Assembly (NCBI RefSeq): GCF_949987515.2
Contig: NC_082688.1
Coordinates: forward strand, 105,875,893-105,939,892
Reading direction: 5' to 3'
Source of the DNA: Delphinus delphis
Lineage: Eukaryota; Chordata; Mammalia; Artiodactyla; Delphinidae
DNA length: 64,000 nt
The translations under genes were made by a program, and so were the position numbers. Each line of letters starts with the position of its first letter. Position 1 is the first letter of the stretch. Shown piece by piece: positions 1 through 11,844 of this stretch. Below the pieces are notes generated by a model that worked only from the letters and a program-made list of their open reading frames with translations, had not been told where the DNA came from and did no database searches.

Positions 1-837
1 AGGCTGTCTTTGTTCCATTGCATTGGCTTTCCTCCCTTGTCAAAGGTCAGTTGACTATATTTGTGATTGTTTCTGGGCTCTTTATTCTGTTCTGTTGATC
101 CATTTGTCTGTTCTTTCACCATTTCCACACTGTCTTGATTATGGTAGTTTTATGGTAAGTCTTGAACACTTGCTGGGACTTCGATTGGGATAGTGTTGAA
201 TCTATAGATCAAGCTGGGAAGACCTGACATCTTGGCAATATTGAGTCTTCCTATCCAGGTGCATGGAATATCTCTACGTTTATTTAGATAGTCTTTGATT
301 TCTTTCATCAGAATTTTGTGGTTTTCCCATATAGATCTTATACATATTTTGTTAGATTTAAACCTCAGTATTTAATTTCCTTTAGTGCTAATGTTAATGG
401 TATTATGTTTTTAAATTTCAAATTTCAGTTGTTCACTGTTGGCATATAAGACAACATTTAACTATAGTATATTAACCTTATATCCTGTAACCTTACTATA
501 ATTGCATATTAATTCTAGGATTTTTTTTTCAATTCATTGAGATTTTCTACATAGACAACCATGTCATCTGCAAACAAAGACATCTTTATTTCTTTTTCCC
601 AATCTGTATACCTTTTATTTCCTTTTCTTATTGGCATTAGCTAGTACTTCCAGTATGATGTTGAATAGGAGTGGTGAGAGGGGACATCCTTGCCTTATTC
701 CTGATCTTAGTGGTAAAGCATCTAGTTTCTCACCATTAATTATCATGTTAATATAGGTTTTTTGTACATGTTCTTTATCAGGTTGGGGAAGTTCCCCACT
801 ATGCTTAGTTTGCTGAAATTTAATATGTTGTTTTTAA
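1..837 (-). repeat. L1 fragment (ORF2 region), enters from left edge
   Basis: Reads as the antisense of L1 ORF2 (reverse transcriptase part): phrases such as the stretch around 150-300 on a hypothetical inner sheet of ORF2 and 640-720 are the standard antisense L1 wording. It is full of stops in the coding direction, so it is a dead, old copy. Its true 3' side lies outside the window. Confidence 0.85.
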
Positions 838-970
838 TGGTTGCATAATAGCTCATGGTATGTATGTACCACAGCTTACTAAAATAAACAAAGCTACTCT
901 TTTTATCAGTTATTAAGGGTTTGGCTCCAGTAGCGCTGTAGATATGTTTATTAATCATGATATGTGATAC
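838..970 (-). repeat. L1 3'-part fragment
   Basis: The wording around 838-900 (gcataatagctcatggtatg, then a 'gtaccacag' motif) matches the antisense downstream part of an L1M element. It abuts the ORF2 piece to its left but is not colinear with it, so it is a separate or rearranged fragment. Confidence 0.55.
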
Positions 971-1029
971 ACGTACTGTAAGCACTTATGAATACCTTCC
1001 CTGTAAATCTAGCCAAAGGAGATAAAGTT

Positions 1030-1115
1030 GGTGCCAGGTTATGCAGTGCCTCAAAGCCAATGTAAGTAAGGAGTTTGGATCAGAATGGAAAATGGGAAAA
1101 ATGTAGGTTCTGCGG
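1030..1115 (-). repeat. possible L2 fragment
   Basis: The stretch 'aaagccaatgtaagtaagga' followed by 'gtttggat' resembles antisense L2 (LINE2) ORF2. It is short and diverged. The rest of 1116-1363 holds nothing I recognise. Confidence 0.35.
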
Positions 1116-1363
1116 TGATGCATACTCTGGGGGGACATCAGAGGTTCAGACACACAGATGCTTACTGTCTGTCTATGAAGTATAAGCATCCTGTGGGTCT
1201 TGGATTCTTGCTAATACAATTTGGATTGGTTTCTAGATACAGCTGGGCAGCCAGGTTGTGGAATTGTTTATTCTGAGAACTTAAAGGTCAGTTTGCATCT
1301 AGAGTTATGACCTGGTTACGTTTAATGAACTGGACTAGAAAGTTTTATACCTTTACTATAAAC

Positions 1364-1420
1364 CAGAGCTTGGCAGAATATGGTCTGTGGGTCAAATTTG
1401 GCCTATAGTCTGTTTTTTTA
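1364..1420. mobile_element. hAT-type DNA transposon, left half (interrupted)
   Basis: Begins 'cagagcttggcagaatatgg', a decayed form of the mammal-wide nonautonomous hAT end normally starting 'caggggtcggcaaac'. It runs into 'ctgttttttta', where an L1 has inserted. The right half resumes at 2901. The 8 bases before it (ctataaac) and after the far end (ctatagtt) agree at 5 of 8 positions, as expected for a decayed hAT 8-bp target duplication. Confidence 0.7.
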
Positions 1421-2900
1421 AAAATTAACCTTTTTATTTTGAGATAATTATAGATTCATGTACCGTTGTAAAAAATAATACAGAGAGATTCTGTGTACCT
1501 TTTACCCAGTTTCCCCAGTGGTAACATCTTGGAAATCTGTTGTGCACAATTAAGATATTGACAGTGATAGAGTCAATATACAGAACAGTTTTGTCACCAC
1601 AAGGATCCCCTGTGTTGCCCCTTTATAGCCACTCCCACCTCCTTCCTTCCCTCCCCACCCCCCATCCCTAATACCTGGCAACCACTAATCTATTCTCCAT
1701 GTCTATAATTTTATCATATCAAGAATGCTATATAAATGGAATCATACAGCATGTAACTTTTTGGGGTTGCTTTTTCAGTCAACATGATTCCCTAGAGGTT
1801 TGTTGAAGTTGTTGCACGTGTCAGTGTCAATACTTTGTTCCGTTTTATTGCAGAGTAGTATCCCAGGGTATGAATGTACCACAGTTTGTGTAACCATTCA
1901 CCTACTGAAAGACATCTGGATTGTTTCCAATTTTTGGCTATTATGAATAAATCTGTTATGAACATTTGTGTACAGTTTTTTTATGTGAACATAGTTTTCA
2001 TTTCTCTGAGATCAAGGCCCAAGAGTGCAATTGCTGTATCATATGGTAGTCACATGTTTAGTTTTATAAGAAAATGCCAGAATATTTTTCCAGAGTGGTT
2101 GTACCATTTTACATTCCCATCAGCAGTGTCTGAGTGATTCTGTCTGTTCATCCTTGCCAGCATTTGGTCACCAGTTTTTATTTTAGCCATTCTGATAGGT
2201 GTGTAGTGATATCTCATCATGGTTAAAATTTTTATTTCCCTCAAGGCTAATGATGTTGAACACCTTTTCATGCGCTTTCATGTCATTTGTGTATCCTCTT
2301 CAACGAAATGTCTTGGTAAAATGTTAGACATTTCTATTTGGATTATTTGCCCTTTTACTGATCATTTTTTAAAGTTCTTTATATATTCTAAGTATTAGTT
2401 CTTTGTCAGATACGTGGCTTGCAAATATTTTTTCCTAGCCTGTAGCTTGTTTTTTAATCTTCTTAGTAGAGCCTTTGCAGAGTAAAAGTTTTCAATTTTG
2501 ATGAGTTCCAATTTATCAGTTCTTCCTTTTATGGATTGTGCTTTTGGTTTTAAGCCTAAGAACTCTTTGCCTAGCCTGATCCCAAAGATTTTCTCCTATT
2601 TTTTTCTGAAAGTTTTACGGTTTTACATTTTACATGTGAGTCTGTGATCCATTTTGAGTTAATTTTTTTAAAGTTTGAGATTTAGTTCGAGGTTCCTTTT
2701 TGTGTTTTTTGGCCTATGGATATCTAATTGCTGAAGCACCATTTGTTGAAATCCTGTGCTCCAAACGTTAGGGGAAAAGCCTTCAGTCCTTCATTGTTAA
2801 GTGTGATGTTAGCTGTAGATTTTTTGCAGATGCTCATTATTGTAATTCCCCTCTATTCCTAACTTGATGAGAGTTTTATTATAAATGAGTCTTCCACAAC
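1421..2900 (-). mobile_element. L1M-type LINE, inserted in the hAT element
   Basis: Antisense L1: 3' UTR-type sequence starts right after a T-rich run, passes 'ctggcaaccactaatctatt' (~1676) and 'tggctattatgaataaa' (~1935), and reaches the ORF2 C-terminal region by ~2500. A second internal segment, 2762-2895, is an upstream ORF2 piece, so the copy has an internal deletion as well as 5' truncation. Flanked by 'ctgttttt'-type duplications at 1410-1420 and 2901-2913. No intact ORF. Confidence 0.85.
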
Positions 2901-3078
2901 CTGTTTTTGTAAATAAATTTTTATTGGGACATAGGCATGCTTATTGGTTCGTCTGCTGTCTATGTCTGCTTTCACAGTACAATACCGGAACTGAGTATTT
3001 GTGACAGGAATCATGTGACCCTCAAAGCCTAAAATATCTATTATCTGGCCTTTTATAGAAAAGGTTTTCTGACTGCTG
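2901..3078. mobile_element. hAT-type DNA transposon, right half
   Basis: Starts 'ctgtttttgtaaataaattt' and ends with 'ttttctgactgctg', corresponding to the usual end '...gtttgccgacccctg'. Together with 1364-1420 it rebuilds one nonautonomous hAT element of about 235 bp split by the L1. Confidence 0.75.
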
Positions 3079-4954
3079 CTATAGTTTCACGACATCTTTC
3101 TTTTGGTTCTTCCTGTCTCTTGATATTGTAAGATGGTTACAAACTCTTAATTACTCTACACATGCATCTTCAATTGCCCAAGACTTAGACCCTGAGTTGT
3201 TGGCAGTGCCCACCTCAAAAGAAAGCAGAGTATGGATGTGTGTAGATCTGGCTGACTTCCAAAGGGCTTCCCTACTGTAACGTGTCTGTATTTCTATCAG
3301 CAGTAGTATTTTGGGTAGTTCTTACCTGCTAACTACTGTTAACTCCTTACCTTGCCCATCCACCTGAACAAATTACTTGCGTTGCACTGGCCCTTCTTTC
3401 CTGCCCAGATTCCCTGACTCTTGCTGTATGTTGTCTGCATTGCTGTGTTTTGAGAATGTTTACACGATGGGATGATCCATGACCTTAGTGATCTCTAAAG
3501 GGTCCAGTGGAGTGTGGCATTCTAAACTCAGTGACTCTTTACATTGTAGATACATATTTATTACGTTTCATTTTTCTAAGGGAGTTTTAAAGTTTTGACA
3601 AGTTATTGCTTTGGTTGAAAATGAGGACCTGGATAAACGATGACCTGAGTCCTTAAGTTAGGAAATAAGCGAATATGTTCCTTTGATCACTGAAAGGTAA
3701 ACCACTGTGGTTTTGCACTTATTGATTATTAACCCTGCATCTCTGCATACACGTTTTGGTCTAGCTTCCTTCATCTACTCTCTCTAGAACATGCCTTGAC
3801 CAATAATATCAATACCTCTGTTTCTTCTCTTCACCAAGCTTCCTTTTACCTGTTACCACCTCTGCTCTCAGCAGTGTCTTCTCTTACGCCCCAACACATT
3901 TGACCCTCATCTCTTAGAACCTTGAGCATTTTTTTCTTTACTATTCATTGGGTTTGCAGTCTTATTCTTTGAAGACATCTTATATTGTTGTCTTATTGTT
4001 TAACTTTATAATACTGATTTAACTTTATATACTTCTCTATAATGGCATTTTAAGTTTAGTGAGGGCTTATTTACTTATTCATATAAGTAGTACACAAATT
4101 TGTATAAGTAGTTTATTTGTAAAGCTCTACGCCTGTGCATGTTTATGTTACACATTAGTTATTAGTTAAATGAATGAAAGAATGATTGAGCTAATATTCT
4201 GTGTAGTATTAAGTTTGGAAGTTGTCTGTTCAATAAAATCCTTTTAGTATAGTACAGGTCAATAGATAGTAATATTAATGAATCTCAATAAATGGATGTT
4301 CTGTTTTTAACTTACCTTCCAGCACAAACTATCCATCTTTAGAAATTTGATTATGACCGCTTGTGAGAACCCAGTGGCTGACTTTCATAATAGTTGTTAG
4401 AGGAGATCCGAGCTCTTAGCTGCTACATTGTGATTTGTGTTTAATGTTTATGGCAGAGAAGTCTCTCTGCAAATGTGTAAACATATTGGTGGGTGAAGGA
4501 AGTGGTTCCCAGTGTGACAGAGGAAATATCTTAAAAAGACCTGATGTCATCTGCACTTTTCCCAAGGTTGTGTTTACATAAAAAGGCATTGTTTTATGTT
4601 CTAGAATCAAGAGATGATTTTATGATTTAACAAGTTCCACTAAGAGCTTTTGTAAGGTTATCAGTACCAGCATAACTACTATAGAGTTCACATAGCAATA
4701 TTAGTCTCTGGATTTATTGAGTTTGCAGCATTCCTTTAGTATCATTCATATTTTTCTGCCGGGGGTAGAAAAATCCTCTCTTGACTTAATACCAAGATAC
4801 GGAAACTCATTTACGCTTCAGCGTATGGTGCTGGGAAATGAACGCATGTTTACCATCTCTCTCTACGGGACCATTCATGACCATAGGTAGATGTTTGCCA
4901 CCTCACTCTCAATAGGCAGTATTCAGAAATGTATTCGTTAGTGAGGGACGAGTT
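3079..4954. other. no recognised feature
   Basis: AT-rich unique-looking sequence with no convincing ORF, repeat or RNA gene. The part 3760-3960 has a vague L2-like, pyrimidine-rich character that I could not secure. Confidence 0.5.
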
Positions 4955-5155
4955 GGTTGGGTGGAAAGCACAGGCATTTAACTTTTGGACAGTGACTCTG
5001 AACTTCACTTCATGTGCTTACCAGCTGTGTGACCTTGAACAGATTTGCCTCAGTTTTCTCATTTGTAAAACGGAAACAGCGACACCTGCCTCAAATGGGT
5101 GTTTCTGGGAATAGATGAAATCATGGGGAAAGAGCCAGTGTGATGCCCGGCTCTC
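4955..5155 (+). repeat. MIR SINE
   Basis: Contains the conserved MIR core 'agctgtgtgaccttgaacag' followed by 'cctcagttttctcatttgtaaaa'-type wording and a 'cctgcctcaaatggg' tail region. Plus orientation. Confidence 0.8.
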
Positions 5156-5611
5156 GACAGATGCACAGAATGCTTCATTCGCAGTATGATGTTCCAGTGG
5201 GGATGTTTGGGGAACAGCTTCCTGCTGTGTTGTTGCCCCTGTTCTGTAACAGTGGCTGGTGGCTGTGTCTTATCAGCATGCTCACCAAAAGAGCTGTGGT
5301 GTGGGTCAGGGAGGCTACCCGGCCACAGGCTCATCGTGACCCCAAACTCAACTTCATTTCCTTTCCTGGGCCAGCCTTCCTTTCAGAAGGATTGGCCCTG
5401 GATCCACCTGTGAGGCAGGGAGGTTGATCATTACTTAAGGCCATACTCCTCTCAGAGGACTTTGGGTGGCCAGCACGGGTGTGCGTGTACTCAGCCTCCA
5501 CCCCCCACTCCCTGGAGATGCATCCTTCCTGACTGCCCGCTCCAGTCTCTCACAGGTGAACTGCTTTCTGGTTGATGAGCTCCCTGTCAGTAGAAGAGTT
5601 CGAGCAGAGCC
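5156..5611. other. no recognised feature
   Basis: GC-moderate unique sequence. Overlapping frames of 75-95 codons on both strands share no family signature and are judged chance. Confidence 0.5.
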
Positions 5612-5628
5612 TGGGTGATCCATTTATT

Positions 5629-5738
5629 TATTGGGCTGCACCGCACAGCATGTGGGATCTTAATTCCCAGACCAGGGGTCAAACCCATGCCCCCTGCCTT
5701 GGAAGTGCAGAGTCTTAACCACTGGACCGCCAGGGAAG
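5629..5738 (-). mobile_element. tRNA-derived SINE, short form (CHR type)
   Basis: On the minus strand it starts 'cttccctggcggtccagtgg', the tRNA-like head with its A box, and ends near 'gcagcccaataaataaa'. The B-box region lies near 5675-5690. This short form lacks the long middle region seen in the later SINEs. It is joined directly to an L1 tail (next entry), and one set of flanking repeats brackets both. Confidence 0.85.
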
Positions 5739-5808
5739 TTTTTTTTTGTTTTTTTTTAATTGAAGTATAGTTGATTTACAATGTTGTATTAGTTTCTGGT
5801 GTATGGCA
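5739..5808 (-). mobile_element. L1 3' tail fused to the SINE
   Basis: A T-rich run (5739-5757) is followed by about 50 bases of antisense cetartiodactyl L1 3' UTR ('aattgaagtatagttgattt...'). On the minus strand the order is L1 end, poly(A), SINE head, SINE tail. Flanks at 5612-5628 (tgggtgatccatttatt) and 5809-5824 (tgggtgattctttatt) look like one shared target duplication. Confidence 0.7.
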
Positions 5809-5824
5809 TGGGTGATTCTTTATT

Positions 5825-6460
5825 GGGGTGTTTGTGGAACCCTTGGCAACAGTGGTGGCTGCAGTTGTTGCTGTTAGAGTGCCTCCCAGCTCTGTGTTCC
5901 CTTTTCCAGAGTCCAGCGCCTTTCCCCAGGGTGTCTCCACACAGCTGCCACGAAGTACGCAGCATCAGCAGGAGAGACAAGAGGGTCTTGGGATGGAGTG
6001 TGGTGGAATCCGAACACTTGAGAGCAGAGGAAGAAGAGCCACTAAGGATTCATTGAAAAGGTTGTTAGAAAAGAGAAAGGAGTACTCAAGAAACCAAGAG
6101 GGCAGAGACTATGGAGAAGACAGGGATAGTCAGCCATAACCACTGGCTTTCGTGGGAGTGGGGACAGGAGGGCAGAAGCTGGGGACTGGGGTTCGGTGGT
6201 TAGGAAGTGGAGACTAGAACGGATTCCATCTTCTCTTTCAGCAAGGCTGGCTGGAGTGGAAAGAAAATAGGACAACAGTTAAGTTCAAAAGGGAGGTAAT
6301 TTTAAAAGATAGGAGTGACTCAAGAATGCATATATTCTAAAGGGGGAAGATATGGGAGGATGTTAGAGAAACGATGTCCACTTAAATTTGTGCTGCTTTT
6401 CGTCATTTTACATGTGGCTTCTTCTTCACTACCAGTCCTCTTTTGTTTTTTTATTTCATG
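5825..6460. other. no recognised feature
   Basis: Unique-looking sequence. Overlapping frames near 5800-6140 are not supported by any family resemblance or splice context. Confidence 0.45.
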
Positions 6461-6545
6461 GTTATTTTCCTGCTTCCTCTTCCTTCCTTACTCCCTCCAT
6501 CCCTCCCTCTTTCCCCCTCTTTTCGTCTCCTCCTCTCTCCCCTTT
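6461..6545. repeat. CT-rich polypyrimidine tract
   Basis: About 85 bases almost wholly C and T on the plus strand ('ctccctccatccctccctct' within it). Low-complexity sequence; the ORFs overlapping it are artefacts. Confidence 0.85.
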
Positions 6546-7917
6546 TGAGATTTGTCTGTTAATGGATTTCTTACAACCCTGTCCTTTTAGATATCACGAG
6601 TACCACAAGCGGTCTGGGTATGGTGCCTTCTTATTGTCCATTTAAGAAGAAACTCGTGTTGTCCATTGGGCCCAGTCCTCCCTCTTCAGCTTTGTGTTAA
6701 TCCTTCCTAATGCTCTTTACGTTGTTACTGCATGATTTGCGTATCAAGCCACATCTCAGGGCATTGTATTTCCCCTGTGTTGTTACTAAGTTTTTCACTT
6801 TCATGCTTAGTTCTTTGAAGGTTTTGGGATGCAAGCCCAACCAGTTTTTATCAAGAACGGTGGCACAGTGCACTGTGCAGAATAATTTTTTGATTTAGAA
6901 CTGATACAAGGCCAATGTGGGAAAAGTTAGTTACTGCTTTCCAGTAAGTATTTTGTAACTGTCCTCTTTGGAGGGGAAGAGGTGAGCGCAATGAAGATGC
7001 CCCTCTGTCCTCCTTCCTTCTCCTCCTCCTCTTGTCAGCCAGCATGATATTGAGTGTAATAAGCCATGTTGGAGACAGCATGGAGAAGCCGTAACATGAG
7101 AGATGCTGTGTATGGGCAGTCTTTATAGGCATATGCTACATACACCTGGTGCCCTGGGTGAGAGTGATAGGGTGGGTGATGTATGCTCACCAGGGGTCAT
7201 CTCCCCCACGCCCTTGTCGAGGAGCTGCTTCAGCCCCCTTCACAGGGCTCCTGCCAGACCTAGACTGTCTACTGTGACTGCCCTGGCATTGCTGGTTCCT
7301 TGGGGTAGGATCTGACCTTCCCAGGGCTTGGGTGCCTCTCCTCTAGGGACAGGAGCTGGAAACTGCAATTATGGAGCTGACTGGGAAGCCCACCCTGCCA
7401 CAGGGCCCTGGGAGGCTGTAGATTTGCTTCTCCGTGGCCTCGCCCACAGACTTTGAGCATTTCCCTCCAGGCATGTGGCATGTATACATTTAGGTTTTGA
7501 GAACCAGATGAGTGGTAGAACCTGATTCAGCAATCTGGTCTGGTTCTTCTTCTTTTTTTTCTAGAAAAATAAAGCTCTCTATTAAAGTAGCATCACTAGT
7601 TAGAGGATTCCTGACTAGAAGAGATGATATTTGCAGAGATCCAAGCTCCTGGTATAAACTGACAGCTTTGTTGTTAAGCCCAACTATTATCGAGTATAGC
7701 ATCATAAAAGCTTGACCCTTTCTTTTTTCCTACTTCAAGGAAAACTTTTACTAGTCTTCTATATTTTGCATTTCTGAAGTTAATAATCACAGGGTTTATG
7801 GCTTATAGCGTGACTCCCACGAGCCAGTTAAAGCTTTTCTCGTATGGCCACTTTTGTTCTGCTCACCAAATCCAAGGTGAGAAGCCACTGCAGCCCCTCG
7901 GAGTGACCACTGAAGGT
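6546..7917. other. no recognised feature
   Basis: No repeat or gene that I can name. GC content rises around 7140-7450, without CpG-island character. Confidence 0.45.
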
Positions 7918-8060
7918 AGGCTCATGCTTTTGGGGTTTTGGCTATGCCACTAATTCGCTGTGTAACTTTGGGCAATTTACTTACCTTCTCTGGCCGCACA
8001 TTGGCTTATCTATAAACAGGGCTTGGAAGCAAAGTTCCTGGAGGTTCTTTTCCATTCATG
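7918..8060 (+). repeat. MIR SINE
   Basis: Core 'tcgctgtgtaactttgggca' with the following 'ttacttaccttctctgg' is the MIR consensus region in plus orientation, diverged. Confidence 0.75.
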
Positions 8061-9494
8061 CAAAGACTTAAAGTGCTTTCTTTGCATTATGCTTACGATT
8101 TCCTCTCTTACCTTCAGAATTAATCTCCTTCCTCAGAAGCTTATTAACTCCAGCTCTGGGCCCTGCATCTTTCTTGCATAGTTGTACTTGCATTTTGCCC
8201 CTCTTCTCTTCTGTTCTTTTTTCCCCTTGAGGAAAAGGCAGAGAAAAGGAGAGAAAATGGAGGCATGCAACATGGTTGAAAATACAGTTACAATGTTTCC
8301 TGATAGCCTCATTCTCAATCTAGAGGAAGTTACTTTGGCAACTGTGAATCCATCTCTCTGCCTCCAAACTAACTTTATCCTTCCTTATTTTATTTTGGTG
8401 GGACAGCTTCTTACAGAGTAAAAAATCTATATATCTGGTTTTATTCTTGAAAATTCTTAGAGACCAACCTTTTTTCCTATATCTGAATATTTGAAAGTAT
8501 AGTTGAAGCAAACCCACAGGAGTTTAGAAGTAGAAGTACACCGTGGTTTTCTTAATGAGCAAAGTTCTTCTCACACAGACTACACGTGGACCTTGTTCTT
8601 TGCAGACTGCTGGTCCTGTAGTCATCTGTAACTCTGTCTCCTAAATGTGAAATTTGTCTACAGTTTTTCCTTCCAAAGTCTAGTCTCTTCCTAAGTACTG
8701 TGGCCAGGTTTTTTGCAGTGCCCATGTGGCCAGCCCTTGTCCTATAAACTGTCAGTCTGGAAAGAGAAGTAGTTAATGGGCTGCAGAGGCAGGTTGAGGT
8801 TGGGTGCTGGGGAAATACTTGGGCAAGATGTCACAGCACAGATCGAAGCAGGAGTAGTGCCGGGGCAGGATAGGGCCAGGTCACCACTGCAGGAGGTGGC
8901 AGACCTAGTTAGGGCTGTGCACAGATGCAGTCTGAGGGCAGTCCCAGATCGCCATCAGGAAGGGGTTGATCAGGAGGCATCACCGGGGCTAGTGTGAATG
9001 AGACCATGTGTAGGGTCCTCCTCTGAAGCTGCTGGCACCCCTTTGGTGGTCTGAACCTCGCCTAGCTGACTGTATAACTACTTGCATTTGGGGGCCTCCT
9101 CCTCTTGACTCAAACCCCAGTTCCAAACCACAGAAGTCCAAAGCCATCCTTAAGAGTCCTCTAAATTCTGGAGTGTGTGTGGGATGCTTGTGTTGTTTTG
9201 GTTACCTCTGCCTCCTGGTTCCTGCATCCCTAGGTACTCTCTCTTTTTCACACTGAATTGACCCCTTTAGCATTATATCTACCGAACCCCACATAGCACA
9301 GGTGAGGATGTTGCAGACTTTACTGAAGGTTGGGGCAGAAGCGCTGGAGGAGGGGCTGACTGCATAGGGCAGAGCCAAGGGGTGAAAACCCTGTGCACGG
9401 TCCGGCTCCCCAGCGCCTTTGCCCAGCCCTCCAGGCTGCTTCGCAAGGCAGGGCCGAGCCTACGCCTTTCTGGTTCCTCTCGCTTCCCCCACTG
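8061..9494. other. no recognised feature
   Basis: Unique-looking DNA with mixed base composition. No supported gene. A 73-codon frame near 8776-8997 has no recognisable domain. Confidence 0.45.
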
Positions 9495-9509
9495 CTCATT
9501 CCTCACTTC

Positions 9510-9713
9510 CTTTTTTCTCTTTTTTTTAAGATTTTTTTTTTTTTTTGATGTGGACCATTTTTGAAGTTTTTATTGAATTTGTTACAATACTGCTTCTGTT
9601 TTGTGTTTTGGTTTTTTGGCTGCGAGGCATGTGGGATCTTAGCTCTTTGACTAGGGAGCGAACCCGCACCCCCTGCATTGGAAGTCTTAACGACTGGACC
9701 GCCAGGGAAGTCC
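9510..9713 (-). mobile_element. tRNA-derived SINE (CHR type) with 15-bp target duplication
   Basis: The minus-strand head starts 'gacttccctggcggtccagt'. The left (3') part is an unusual AT-rich body (9547-9620) characteristic of one ruminant/whale subfamily. Exact target-site duplications 'ctcattcctcacttc' lie at 9495-9509 and 9714-9728, so the insertion is intact and dated after the flanks formed. Confidence 0.9.
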
Positions 9714-10029
9714 CTCATTCCTCACTTCTTTCAACCTCTTTCTAAGAAAATGTAAATCTTCTCACGGAGCAGATCTAGCACTTCTCTATGACATGGGTTC
9801 TAGCTAATATCCAGATCTAAGGGTCTCACTTTCTCTTTCAAAAACCATATCACGTTGTTTTCTCAGAGACCAAGGACTTTTCCCGCATTGATCTGGGATT
9901 AAATTTTGTAGTATTGGGGCTTCAACTGGATGCCAAATGAAGCAGATTTGAGACTGTGGAGAGGGAATGGTAAAGAGCGATTGGGTCTAGAGGGCCCTTC
10001 TTCCCACTGAGGGGTATTTGTGAACCTCT

Positions 10030-10190
10030 CAGTCTTGTGTACGTTTTATCAGTCTCCCCACCTCCCTCTGGACAGTAACATCTTTGAAGGCAAGGACTGT
10101 TTCCGCTTCTCTACCTTATTGCTGTGTCACCAGCAAGGTGCCTTGAACATAGTAGGTATTCAGTAAATACCGAGCAAATAGATGGGTCAG
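10030..10190 (+). repeat. L2 LINE 3' end
   Basis: The wording 'gaaggcaaggactgtttccg' and 'catagtaggtattcagtaaa' is the typical end of L2 in plus orientation. Confidence 0.75.
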
Positions 10191-10224
10191 TGTGGTGCTA
10201 ATGGATGATTTAAAAAGTTAATAA

Positions 10225-10310
10225 TTTCTTCTCTTAAGGAGTTTATAGTTCAGTCAGGAAGACAAAGATAACATAGATGAGAATAGTTAAGGCATGAACC
10301 TTGTGGCACT
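10225..10310 (-). repeat. possible L2 fragment
   Basis: The phrase 'aaggagtttatagttcagtc' followed by 'aggaagacaaagata' resembles antisense L2 upstream of its terminal segment. Weak. Confidence 0.4.
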
Positions 10311-11844
10311 GATGCGAGGGTGAATTTTTTAAGAATTTGGAAGTGCTTACGGTTATTTACATTCTTTGTTGTATATGTTGTATTTAAATAAAATTCAGAC
10401 TCCTTTCCAGCTTATCACTAATTCAGACACATTTTTTTTCCAGATTAAAAACAGAAATGTAAATGCATATTTCCAGGGATTTTTAAAGTGCACCAAAGAT
10501 TATGAATTTCATCTTAGCATCAGCAAATGATGATCGAGTTTTAATAAGGTATTTTGAACTTAGTACGTCTAAAACTCAGGTTAGTTTTGTTTTCTGGCTA
10601 ATTATTCTAATGGGGAGATATTTCCATGGAGGTATTTGGATAAAATATTGTTTGGGGGTGTATGACACGTTTCCTTGTATTTTTAAAATCTCTTGGGTAT
10701 TTTAAGGGAAATTTAATCCATCTAATTTTGATCTAAAGATAATTTACTCCAATAATGGAGAAATATTTGATATCCAGAGAAATCTGTTGATACTATTAAA
10801 GCTTTTCTCCTGGGAAATAAGAAATCATATTTTTTCAAGGGTAAATCACAAACCTACAATGTCGAATTTTTCTACTTTTTAAGTGAAGCCTGAGTTTAGC
10901 ATCAAATCAGTCAGTACAGATCAGTTATTTTTGTTTTTAATTTTTTTAGTCTTTCTTTTTCCATGCATAGAACATTTTCTTCAAGGAGGTTTTCTTTTTT
11001 TCTTATTCTGACAATTTTATCTGCTGTCTTATTTTTTTTTCAAGCAATGCTTTTGGAAGATTTAAGGTAATAAAACAATTTTGATGTCTGTGGATGACTG
11101 GTGTCTGTGTTCAGGATATTTCAGACCTGTCAGAAGCTTGGAAATGCCATTTGAATGTGTTTCTTAATTTTAATTTTAAAACACTTTGTCTGAGAACTAG
11201 ATACCAGTCCTAAATGCATATTTTGAATTTAAAGGAGGAGGTTTAGGGCAAGATACAGCCAAATTTCCTACTCTTCAAAGACCTGAAATCCATTTACAAG
11301 TAGAAAAAAGAGGTCATGATGTCACTGTTACGTTTGGAAGTGAAATGTGGAAGAACTTGGACCGTGTCAGAGTGTGAGAGGGTCTTCAGTGGCAGCCCAA
11401 GAACCTGGGGCAGGGTCTGGTGTTTCAGCCGCCTGGCCGCTCAGAGACGCTGCTTCTCCAACACCTCTGCCTTCTCTCTGGGCTTGTCCTCACATCCAGG
11501 GGTGACTTCTTCTGGTCCCCTATGGACGGTGGTGTCCCCAGCTCTTCTCTTTCCAGGGTAGGCTTTGCATCTCTGACTTGGGCCTTAGCCCTGTTTCCCT
11601 TCTCCACTGGGAGCCCCTGGCCGGAAGTCTGGAGGGGGGGGGCCCAGCTCTTGCTCTACAGCCCTCTGCTGCCCACAGCAAATGGCAGTTAAGCCCCCAG
11701 GCCCAGCTGGCCCATGGGCTCTAATGCCTGGGCCATTGCAGTAGTCTCCTGGCCTCTCTTTCCTTTAGTTCAGCAAGCAAATCATAGCCAGATAAGTCTT
11801 CCTGAAATATCATTTCACATGAGATCAGCTCAATTGTAGTGGAA
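10311..11844. other. no recognised feature
   Basis: AT-rich to about 11290, then a GC-richer block 11300-11740 with several overlapping short frames on both strands and no recognisable protein. Nothing annotated. Confidence 0.45.
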
